Origin: Mastacembelus armatus
Taxonomy: Eukaryota; Chordata; Actinopteri; Synbranchiformes; Mastacembelidae
DNA: 64,000 nt
NCBI RefSeq assembly: GCF_900324485.2
Contig: NC_046646.1
Coordinates: forward strand, 10,351,262 to 10,415,261
Direction: 5' to 3'
The position numbers were made by a program, and so were the translations under genes. The notes under the pieces are model-generated. The model had not been told where the DNA came from. It saw nothing but the letters and a program-made list of their open reading frames with translations, and searched no databases. Shown here piece after piece: positions 31,801 through 47,224 of this stretch. Positions within the stretch are counted from its first letter, which is position 1. Every line of letters starts with the position of its first letter.

Positions 31801-31932
31801 TAAACGGTGAGTTTAAAGTTTCTCATAAACGAGACTCAAACAAAAGATAAAGATCTTTATCTGTTATAAACGGTGAGTTTAAAGTTTCTCATGAACGAGA
31901 CTCAAACAAAAGATAAAGATCTTTATCTGTTT
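31801..31932. repeat. 66-bp direct tandem duplication containing an 18-bp palindrome
   Basis: Two adjacent 66-base units (31801-31866 and 31867-31932) begin TAAACGGTGAGTTTAAAG and differ at one clear position inside the unit (CATAAAC against CATGAAC). Each contains AGATAAAGATCTTTATCT, a perfect 18-base palindrome. The near identity indicates a recent duplication. No coding potential was seen. Confidence 0.93.
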
Positions 31933-32771
31933 TTAAAAGTCATCACGGATTAATGGTGGAGTTAACACATTCATTGCAGGTATACAAACTGAACACAATT
32001 GTACTGTATATACTTTGGTTCTACTAAATCCTCCCTCTGCTGCCTAATTCTACATCTAATGAATTTATTTAGGATGTGCTAGAATAGCTGCCTTTCTCCA
32101 GCTTCTTTAGGTGACACCATTATACCATATGAGCATAACATTTCAAGAGAGCAGACATCACTGTGAAAGCCACACACAACAGCAAAAAATGTCAATGCAT
32201 TTTTTTTTGTCCTGCTACCATTAAACATTAACAGACAATAAAATACCCACCAACAACTTCTTATCCACTTTTCTCTATATTTGCTTACAGAACTTGAAAG
32301 GAGTTCCTAAAAACACAAGCCAAACAATTCATTTCCACATCACTGAAGCTTTCTCTTGAGCTACTTCATGCTCAGTGTAGTTAGAATATGTCTTGCAAAG
32401 TGCTGCTGCAAGGCTTCTTAAACCAGTGAATAAAACTGTGAAGTTTTATGTGATCTATCATCAGAAGAAACTTCCGAAGCATCTCAACGCAATTGGTGCC
32501 AAGTGATTCCAGGCTTTTAAACATTTTGGCACATGGATTAAAAGCTGCAATGACTGTTTTATTCATTGGGTAACGTGCCAGGTATGTGCGATGTCATGAA
32601 TTTTGGGCGGGAATGCAAGGCTTGTAATGTAGCTGTGTCCACCAAGTCAACATTCAAATTAGACCACGTTTGAGTGCATGAGGAAAAGAAATCACACATT
32701 CAAAATATACTAGAGTTCCTCGAGTTCCTCGCAGTGGCTGTTTTTAAATTTTGCTAATTAATACAAAAAAG

Positions 32772-32988
32772 ATGAAAGAGATCCTTGAGGTTGTAGCACT
32801 TTTTCTAGGTTTTGTTGGTTGGATATTGATTTTCATATCACTACAAAACCAGTATTGGAGAGAATCCACCCAAGATGGCAGCGTAATTCTAACCTCCGCA
32901 ATCTTTGAGAACCTCTGGATGTCTTGTGCCAGTGATTCAACTGGAAATTATGACTGTCGTGAATTTCCATCTCTTTTTGCTCTCCCAG
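32772..32988 (+). CDS. cldn15l: Claudin first coding exon, distal copy (alternative first exon 1A)
   Basis: This intact claudin N-terminal exon encodes the start Met, helix 1 and most of the first extracellular loop, with the signature W29, NLW (47-49), C52 and C62, and Asp55, the cation-pore residue of claudin-15. It ends CCA G then GTAAGT, a consensus donor in phase 1. No second exon follows before the next claudin first exon at 35624, which has the same 217-bp length and phase. The simplest reading is an alternative first exon spliced to the shared exons at 36199-37014, as CLDN10 does with its two first exons. The other reading is a tandem gene copy that lost its remaining exons. The frame is open, the start context (AAAAAAGATGAAA) is acceptable and there is no damage, which favours a used exon. 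An upstream TTG-started extension was discounted. Confidence 0.7.
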
Positions 32989-33205
32989 GTAAGTAAAAGT
33001 CAAAATGGAAATTTTTTTTATTAACCTTTTTGTGATCACAAAGCCTAGAAAACAGAACAGTCATTTATGTGTTTTAATTACAATTTCTTTAGCTTCGTTA
33101 AATCTTTTCCATTAATAGTTTTCACGTTAGATTTTCTGATGTTGTATGTAACAGCTGATTATATTTTTGAATCCATGTCATACTCAAAAAAATTGCAGGT
33201 TTGTA

Positions 33206-34465
33206 CAGAGCATTCAGAAAGTATTCAGACCCCCTTCACTTTTTTCAATTTGGTTATGTTGCAGTCTGATACTATAATTGTTTAAATTCAGTTTCTCTCA
33301 TTAATCTACACAGTGAGACATAATGACAAAGTGAAAACAGAATTTTAGGAATGTTTGTAAATTTATTAAAAAAGGAAAAACTGAAATATCACATTTACAT
33401 AAGTATTCAGACCTTTCACTCAGTACTTCACTGGAGAGCACCTTTGGCAGCAACTACAGCCTTGAGTCTTTTGGGGTATGACACAACAAGCTTTGCACAC
33501 CTGGACTGGAGGATTGCTTCTTTGCAAATCCTCTCAGGCTCAGTCAGGCTGGATGGGGACTCTAGTTCTACAGCCATTTTCAGGTCTCTCCAGGGGTCAA
33601 GTCAGGGCCGTGTCTGGGCAGCTCTAGGACATTCAGAGTTGTCCCTAAGCCACTTCTGTGCTGTCTTAGCTGTGTGCTTAGGGTCGTTGTCGTGTTGGAA
33701 GGTGAACCTTCGGTCCAGTCTGAGGTCCTGAGGACTGGGGATCAGGTTTTCATTGAGGATATCTCTGTACTTTGCTCCATTCAGCTTTATCTTAACTCTG
33801 ACCAGTCTCCCAGTCCCTGCTGCTGAAAAACAGCCTGTTGGGATGGTATTGAACAGCTGATCAGAGGTGCCTGGTTTCCTCCAGACATAACATTTAGAAC
33901 TGAGGCCAAGCAGGTCAGTCTTGGTTTCATCAGACCAGAGAATCTTGTTCCTCACAGTCTGAGAGTCCTTCAGACTCCAAGCAGCTTTCATGTGTTTTGC
34001 GCTGAGGAGAAGCTTCTGTCCATCCACTCTGCCATAAAGCCCAGATCAGTGGAGGCTGTAGTGATGGTTGTCCTTCTGGACCTTTGTCCCATGTCCACAC
34101 AGGATCTCTGGAGCTCAGTCAGAGGGACCATCAGGTTCTTGGTCCCCTCTCTTACAAAGGCCCTTATCCCAGCCAGGTGACCAGCTCTTGGAAGAGTCCT
34201 GGTTGTACCAAACTTCTTCCATTTGAGTGTTATAGAGGCCACTGTGATCCTGGGAACCTTCAGTGCAGCAGATTTTTTTGCAGCCTTCCCCAACGTTCCC
34301 AACAATCCTGTCTCTGAGCTCTGCAGGCAGCTCCTTTTACCTTTTGGTTTATGCTCTGATATGCATTGCCAGCTATGAGGCCTTCTCACCTTCTGTGAGG
34401 TGTGTCTTTCTAAATCATGCCCTGTCCATTTAATTTACCACAGGTGGACTAATAATCAGTTGATT
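33206..34465 (-). mobile_element. Broken Tc1/mariner-type DNA transposon
   Basis: The left end is intact at 33206 (CAGAGCATTCAGAAAGTATT) after a TA target dinucleotide, and the sub-terminal direct repeat AAGTATTCAGACC recurs near 33400. The transposase is antisense in at least two overlapping frames. The HTH part includes WKKFGTTRTLPRAGH. The catalytic part includes [27 protein letters not shown] and [15 protein letters not shown], with the first two Asp of the DDE triad. The segment for VKHGGGSIMLWG is deleted, and the short region that should carry the catalytic Glu (IEHLW) is also deleted. The right inverted repeat is gone, so the element is immobile. It lies between the two claudin first exons. 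Confidence 0.92.
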
Positions 34466-34514
34466 ATTTTTATCTATAACATACATGTATTTTCAAGTGT
34501 AAATATCAGAGTGG

Positions 34515-34561
34515 GTAGAGCAGGGCAGTGGCACTTGAGGAACATGGGTTGGGCATCCCTG
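34515..34561. mobile_element. Right-end fragment of a hAT-type non-autonomous element
   Basis: Read in reverse, the fragment begins CAGGGATGCCCAACCCATGT and continues CCTCAAGTGCCACTGCCC. This resembles the terminus of a very common fish hAT-derived repeat (CAGGGGTGTCCAACCC then CTGGAGGGCCACTG). Only about 47 bases are recognisable, and it lies just past the truncated Tc1 end. The assignment is from memory of the family. Confidence 0.45.
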
Positions 34562-35623
34562 CTGTACAGTTAATACGTGTGAAATAAAACCTTATAAATA
34601 TGTAATTTGTCATTTCTCAGTCCATAAATCTTAAAACCAATACTATACATTAACTTTATTGCAAATACCATATCATCTATTAATTTTCTCTATGTGTAAA
34701 GCAACTTTGTTGTTTTTAAATGTACTACAAACATAATTTAACTTAACTTCATAAATATCACCTGAAATATTACCTGCTTAACTGTTCATCTTTTTGACGT
34801 CTAAAGCATGTGAGCAAAGTTTTAAAGGTTTAATCTTTAATATTTATTGATCTATCAGAAAGTGTATACATAGTATTCATAAATATGTTTCATTAAAGTG
34901 TAATCACCAACCACTGCATTTTCTCAATCTAAAAAGGAGCAATGTGGTGGTGGGTTGTGAGGGGTGCTCACCATTCTGAAATCTCACCACTGAATGCCAC
35001 TAAAATTTTTACATTTTACACATTGCACCTTTAAGAAACACATTTTCTGTGTGCATGACCAAAATGATGCAGTGGTATATCATCACCATAACAGTAAAAA
35101 CCTGATAATGAACAACGCTTGTTGTCCAATAAAGACTTTCTGGCTCTGTGTGTCAGTGAGAGATCAGGACCTTTAGGTGCCGCAAACATTCATTCAATCC
35201 TCAGACAAAGGATGAAATAAGGAGCCAAAACATAACTCATATCTCTTCAATAATATTTGATATTGTTCAAAGTAATGTCAAAATGTGACAAATTGCTGTA
35301 AGTCTATTAGTTACTTATTAGTAAGAACATCTGAAGGTTGGACATGTCTCTGTTGTCCTTTGGTAAATATTTGGAGCCTTTCACTTAAAAGGTTCGGTGG
35401 AGTTCAAAATAATTGGGGAAATTGTATGTGGGCTGTTTGGAATTAATAATTGATTTTTAGTTTTTTTTTGTAGCATCTCAACTGGGCAGTTGCTGGGAAT
35501 TAGTCTGGCACACTGAGACTGTGGGTCCAACAAAAACTACACGATTGTCCAGGAAGATTTCTCAGAGAGTGAGTTTGTATAAATCATTCCTCTCTCTGGA
35601 AGGCTGTACATGGGCTAGCAAAT

Positions 35624-37014
35624 ATGAATGCAAAGCTAGAAGCGTTTTTCTTGCTCCTGGGCTTTTTGGGCTGGCTCATGGTTGGGGTTGCTCTTTCAAA
35701 TCGATACTGGAAGGTCTCTAAAGTGGACGGTGGTCTTATCACCACAAGTACCATCTATGAAAACCTCTGGATGTCCTGTACAACTGACTCTACAGGCGTT
35801 CACTTCTGTGAGGATTTTCCATCTTTGCTGGAACTTAATGGTATGTGGTCAGCAGCTATATGATTAGCCTGCTTATCATGCTTTAATGCTTCAAATACTG
35901 TGACACAGCAAATAAGAAATTTAAGCAGCTATGTCTTAGTTGACTTGACTTGACAAAAGAATATATTCTAGTTCATCTTCAGTGTGTAAAGAGGCGATAA
36001 CGTAACGAGTGAAGAAATTCCTTTTTCATACTCTGCCTGTGCTCAGAGAACCAGGGTTACGACCAGCAAACCTCTCCGGTGCTCATGTCAACACTGTGAC
36101 AGCGTCATGTTTCTCATTGTGATGTTTGCATAAACATGTTGTTTTAATGGAAAACTTCATTAAGCACGTTCATTATTAGTGTTTTTGTTTGCACACAGGG
36201 TACATTCAGGCCTGCCGGGCACTCATGATCACCTCCATTGTGTCTGGGACGTTTGGGCTTGTGGCGACTCTCGCAGGAATGCAGTGTTCAAAAATAGGTG
36301 GAGAAAACTATGTCCTGAAGGGGAGGGTTGCTGCAGTAGGTGGAGTGTGCTTTCTATTCCAAGGTAAAGATGCAACGTCTATGTAAAAAAAGTGTTTGTT
36401 CAGAGGACATTTTCAAAGATGCTGTGCAAAACAAAGTGAGGACTTGGTTTTTTGGTAGTTTCAAAATGACATGGCCTGCACTGAAAACCCATCCCACTTG
36501 TTAAGTTAGTTAACAGTGTTTTGTGTTTTGCAGGAATCTGCACAGTGATTGCTGTATCCTGGTATGCAGCCAATATCACACAACTGTTCTTTGACCAGTT
36601 TTATCCAGGGATAAAGTAAGTAAATATGGTGAGGTCACTAATAACCAATAACACTACAGAGAAAAATAAATGTTAAATATATGTTCTTGTATCACAGATA
36701 TGAGCTTGGAGAGGCCCTGTATATCGGCTGGTCTTCAGCCACACTTGCCATTTGTGGAGGTTCATTTTTGCTGTGTGCTTGCAAAGTCAAAACAACCAAT
36801 GAAAAAATGTAAGTATTGTGAGTTTCTTTTTAATTTAAAAGTGTGATATTAATTCACTGGGTATAATAGAAAGGATGTGTATTTTATAAATGAAACATGT
36901 GTCTTATATTTTAGAAAACATCATTACCAAAAGTCCTCTGGAAGACATGTGTCGTCAACTGTGGCAATATCTCAGTCAGTGGCAAACAACTATGGAAGAA
37001 AAGTATATGTCTGA
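35624..37014 (+). CDS. cldn15l: Claudin-15-like tight-junction protein
   Basis: This four-helix tight-junction protein helps set paracellular ion selectivity; mammalian claudin-15 forms cation pores in intestine. Exons 35624-35840, 36199-36363, 36534-36615, 36698-36808 and 36915-37014 join in frame to 224 aa. The first loop has W29, NLW (47-49), C52 and C62, with Asp55 as in claudin-15. [11 protein letters not shown] begins the second exon, and [10 protein letters not shown] and FYPGIKYELG form the second loop and the start of helix 4, closest to claudin-15. The C-terminus ends GRKVYV, with the Tyr-Val PDZ-binding signal for ZO proteins. It converges on sat2. A second candidate first exon at 32772 has the same length and phase and would give another 224-aa isoform. 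CLDN10 is the next best match. Confidence 0.92.
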
Positions 37015-37634
37015 AGTTATTTAGGAAGCAAAGCCAGCTGGGTTGGTCTCAAGTCACTGGTTTGAGCATTTACATCAGAAAAAACACTTTCAGATGTAAT
37101 CATCTCTGTAGTTTAGAAGCAGTAACCTTTATTTCATTCGGCAATTTATTACTTTATCCGATCTAAACTTTTTGGTGATAGACATTTGATGTTTACACTG
37201 ATGCAAGACTTCTCTGTAATTTACATTTATTCTATATCTTCATTTGAGCTGAAGCTAATGTAAATATAAGAGCTGTAGGTTTTGTGTTTGTGTTTATCTT
37301 TTTTGACACGTATATTTCAAATCTGCACTTTTCTTATGGGTAATTTTTAATGTGTTACTGTAGATCTAGTGTGATATATGCTTACATATTTTGTTACTGA
37401 AAATGTTAACAAAAGATTATGACGGTACACAGGAGGATGACAGGAAGATTATGGATTTACTCAAGACAAACTGGTTGAGCATGCGTCCAAAATGAAGGAA
37501 CGCCAAAGGTAATTTAATGAAATTAGAGTATTTAAAGTCTATTTTATAAATCAGATGTATGTGTTGATTGGCCTTAAATTAAGACATAATGTTGATCAAC
37601 CAGGATAAAGTACATATTTCCCCTAGGAAGAGTA
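37015..37634. other. Convergent 3' ends of cldn15l and sat2
   Basis: This 620-base AT-rich stretch should contain both 3' UTRs. No clear AATAAA could be assigned to either gene, and no further gene or repeat was seen. Confidence 0.45.
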
Positions 37635-40026
<2,392 letters not shown>

Positions 40027-40351
40027 CTCTACGGCGGCAAATAAAATTAGTGTTTTTTCCCGTGCTCGCAACAGACCAAACTTTTCTAAGGCGGAAAGGT
40101 TGAACAGGAAACAGCTCCGACGTGCTAATAGAAACTTCAAAATAAAAGGGTAGGCTAAATCAAAACTGCATAGACGATAAATATATATAAACTCATGTTT
40201 TTTAAATTGATCTTTGCATTAAACAGGCTTTAGCGTTACGCACTAGTGTAGATATTTAATTTTAGCGGTGACATTTCAAACTCGTTGATTTGATTACTCC
40301 TGCCGCAATGCTCAGTGGGAGTCGTAGTTCACTTACCTATATAAGATTCCG

Positions 40352-41440
40352 TTTATTAGGCCCGAGCAAGGACCAAAGGTCCCAGCGCAGGGACTATTGT
40401 TATTGCTCAACGTGCAAGGGGGGGCGGCTTCAGGCATCGTCTAGCGTCTACCCGCACCCCACCATGACGTTACTGGGCGTTAGACCTTTCCGAAAATGTA
40501 TATATTATGATTGACAGGTGGCCGTGGGTCTGGAAATGTAGATTGTCACAGAAATTAAGATTTTTATTTATTTTTTTTTTTTCGTTATTATTCTTCACGT
40601 TCCGCAACTCCGTCAAATTTGACCCCCTGAACGTGTGTGAAAACTCACCAAAATTGCAGGCCACTCAGAATCGGGTGAAAATTTGATATTTTATGGGTTT
40701 CATAAACAAACTCAAAAGAATGGCTCTACGGCGCCCCCGACAAAAATCAAAATACATTGCGCCTATGGGAGCCCCGCTGACATTTTCTTCATCGCAGTCA
40801 CCAAACCTCGCACATCTCTTCTTCATGTCGAGGTCATGTGACCAACAGGAAGTCCACCAGCTGGGAGTTTATCTTGAGGTCATTGAGTTCGTTGATTTTT
40901 CTCACCTCGTATTCTTTCGAACTCCTCCTTGGGCTTTTGACCGATTGAGCTCATTTTTGGCCAGCATCGCCTAGACCCATGGGGCTGCAAAAGTTATCCA
41001 AATTTCTTAAATAAATATTACGGTTTGCCTTTGGCGGGCGCGGCAAGTTGACGCAGGTTTTTGGCTCGCCACCATTTCTTCAACTTGTAATAACTCTCAC
41101 ACGCATTGTCGGATTAGAATCGGACCAATTGATGAATTGTGGTCCCTGCCGCCCTGAACCCATTTGATTAAACAAAATAGGCCCAATAGCGCCCCCTGTA
41201 TAACGATTTGAAAATTGGGGGGGCGGCCAATTCTTCGGGGGTAGTCAATTCGGGGCGGGCGCTCAGGGAGGCTGTCCAATTTAGGGGGGCACTCGGGGGG
41301 GCACTCGGGGGGAGGTGGTCTCCTCAGGGGGGTGGTCCGTTCAGGAGGAGGCGGTTCGATTGTTGGGGCGGTGCATCGAGGGAGGCGGTTCGCACGAGGC
41401 GAGGGCCGCTTGCCGCCGCTTGTGGCTATATTTTGAATTT
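40352..41440 (+). mobile_element. Teleost GGCCCGAGC-type interspersed repeat, about 1.1 kb
   Basis: The element opens TTAGGCCCGAGCAAGGACC. It contains TGAAAATTTGATATTTTATG, AATGGCTCTACGGCGCCCCC, a CATGTGACCAACAGGAAGTC-like segment, TAATAACTC followed by a CACGCATTGTC segment, and AATAGCGCCCCCTG. It closes GCGAGGGCCGCTTGCCGCCG. I recognise this order of blocks as a high-copy non-coding repeat in many teleost genomes; its mobilisation class is unknown to me. No protein frame of meaning is present. It lies between the 5' end of sat2 and the 3' end of taf6. Confidence 0.6.
41214..41403 (+). repeat. G-rich degenerate tandem block with G-quadruplex potential
   Basis: Near the end of the GGCCCGAGC-type repeat, the plus strand carries many runs of four to seven G spaced by short sequences, including two close GGGGCACTCGGGG units. 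The block is far richer in G than anything else in the window. G-quadruplex formation is inferred from run spacing only. Confidence 0.75.
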
Positions 41441-41585
41441 ACTTTTAAAACCATGCTCAGATAATTGGTCCTGACAAGTTAATGAAGAGTAAAATTTTAT
41501 AATGCCAAAAATGATAAATACAAATTTTCTTATAAAAACAAAAAATAAAAACACCCCTAAGTCAAGGAGTTCATACAAAATCTGA

Positions 41586-41591
41586 TTTATT
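41586..41591 (-). terminator. Poly(A) signal of taf6
   Basis: TTTATT on the plus strand is AATAAA on the taf6 strand, about 245 bases past the stop. Confidence 0.55.
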
Positions 41592-41834
41592 TTAGAGTAA
41601 AAAAACAACATGAAATCAATTAGAATACAAGTTGGAGCATTGCAGACCTCACAAATTAACCTAATTTTGACTGGGTATTAATATATTTACAATGTCTGGT
41701 CACATTGACTCTTTATAGATCAAGAGTTCAAAGATTCCCCTTCATACCACTACAGTTTACCCCCTTTCAATTCAGGCCTCCTTGTATGTTCAGCTGCACC
41801 AACAGAGTAAAAATTTCCACCACATATTCAAGTC

Positions 41835-45749
<3,915 letters not shown>

Positions 45750-45751
45750 GA

Positions 45752-46716
45752 CTAATAAAGTACACAAATCATAAATAAATATAAGTAAATATAACCTCTC
45801 ACAGGTGCACCAATATTTCACATTAAGTTCACAGACATGTAGTGACTGCATCCTTACTTTTAACTAAAGCTGCAAATTAAAATAGTCATTTATTTAAAAT
45901 TTGAATCAGCCCTCAGTGGATCTGAAATCACAATTACAACGTGTTGATATTATTGACAGACTTGACATACCATAGTTAAGTGATAAAACAGCATGTCCTG
46001 CTGCTTTAAATCTGGGCTATAATACAATGTAAACAACTATAAATCAGTCTAAAAGAAGCCACCATCAAAAACTGTTCACCCATTACTCCGGAAAGGCACA
46101 TCACTGTTTACATGTGTAGCGCCTTCACATCACTGAGGGACCTACACATTTCAATGGCTGAGGTGAAAGTCTGAACGACGCAGATCATTATTGTTGCAAC
46201 CTGACTAGAGTTTAAGCAGTTTTATGAAGAAAAAAAAACAGTTTCAGGCCTAGCAGCATAAACTAACAGTTGTGATTTTTGCAGAATATGTCTCAATTAA
46301 CCAACTGAATCAGATACAAGTTTGATAGTAGTAACAGCTAATATTGATCAAATAAAGTGTCAGTGAGCTTCGTTTTCTGTTATCGATGTTAAAAATCCAG
46401 TTTGCAGCCCCCGACTCAATGTTGTAAGACACTTTAATACCCAAAACACAAATCAACTTGTTTTAACACGGTTTCATATGTGTAAACAAACAGAAAGCGC
46501 GTAACGTTACACACTGACGGAACCACAACCACGTAACTACATGCAAGCCATATAATAAGTATATTCATTCACATGCAATTAACAGCAAAGATTAAAAATT
46601 GGCTGTATTTATGCCTCTCAGTGACTTTGCATGGCTTTAAAAACTGTGCAGTTTGCTATTTGCACTGGACGTTAGCTAGCATGCTAGAAATCGTTAGCCT
46701 CCGTTGACATTTTTAC
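45752..46716 (-). other. First intron of taf6 (5' UTR intron)
   Basis: The donor on the taf6 strand is CACACAG then GTAAAA at 46716, and the acceptor is CTTTATTAG just before TCATGG at 45751. The intron is AT-rich, and no repeat or extra exon was recognised. Confidence 0.6.
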
Positions 46717-46930
46717 CTGTGTGAAGTTGTTCTCTTCTTTCCGAGTTTAACCGGGAACTTATGCGAATGAAAAAGTTCAATGTTGATATGTGAAACAACG
46801 ACTATTTCGCAAAGCTGAGTCTTCTCTATGAATATCCATGTCTTGGTATGAATAACTGACTAATTCACGGATTGCAGCGGAGACCTCCGGTTACGAATTA
46901 GCGCTTCTGTTACATCGCCATTTTGAGTCA
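46717..46930 (-). other. taf6: taf6 non-coding first exon (5' UTR), upper edge approximate
   Basis: The lower edge is set by a consensus donor. The upper edge (transcription start) is inferred to lie near the YY1-like AAAATGGCG on the taf6 strand (46916-46924), because YY1 sites of this kind often sit just downstream of start sites. No ATG opens a long frame in it. Confidence 0.5.
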
Positions 46931-47224
46931 CGTTCTGGGTGTGATATCGCGAGACTATAATTAGGGCCCTTACACACAACGTAACCACCTCAGCTTGTTT
47001 AGAAAGAAACTTTTTACAGATCAGTAAAGGAACGGTATTTAAAAATATAAAGTCATCAGTGCTATGATCACGTAATTAGAAATAATTATTTAATGAAATG
47101 TCAATTTCCTAACAGAGAGGACAGTGTCCGGAACCAATTGTTATATTCGAGTTTACGGGGGTGAGTTTACGTTGTAACACCTGAGGTCAGGAACGTGGAA
47201 GGGCACAGTGAGAAAAAAGCAGTC
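46916..47224. promoter_or_regulatory. Bidirectional housekeeping promoter, taf6 / mrps31
   Basis: taf6 and mrps31 start head to head within about 300 bases. The interval has no TATA box at either side. It contains TATCGCGAGA (46945-46954), close to the palindromic TCTCGCGAGA element bound by BANP/ZBTB33-type factors, and a YY1 match (CGCCATTTT, 46916-46924). Both motifs are typical of CpG-type housekeeping promoters. Factor binding is inferred from sequence only. Confidence 0.65.

Larger units (their letters stand above)
28425..32771. other. Repeat-rich intergenic region, grk1 / claudin-15-like
   Basis: This 4.3-kb interval holds the SINE and LINE fragments, the reverse SINE, a tetranucleotide microsatellite and the 66-bp duplication listed separately. 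The remainder is AT-rich with no recognised gene. The sequence around 30570-30770 reads faintly like a LINE endonuclease domain, but this was not firm enough to call. Confidence 0.5.
32989..35623. other. Interval between the two claudin first exons
   Basis: Besides the Tc1 and hAT-type pieces, this 2.6-kb stretch is AT-rich. I searched it for claudin exon 2 ([10 protein letters not shown]) and later exons and found none. The last few hundred bases before 35624 should hold the promoter of first exon 1B. Confidence 0.5.

Noticed and set aside
32751-32771. Seven-codon extension before the distal claudin first exon
   Set aside because: It starts with TTG. The ATG at 32772 matches the length and position of the other first exon.
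33201-34569. Possible 8-bp target duplication (TTGTACAG / CTGTACAG) enclosing the Tc1 and the hAT-type fragment
   Set aside because: The left copy overlaps the Tc1 terminus itself and has a mismatch. Coincidence with the TACAG of the Tc1 end is the simpler reading.
41208-41474. 88-codon Gly/Arg-rich frame
   Set aside because: It is the G-rich tail of the interspersed repeat read in one frame, not a gene.
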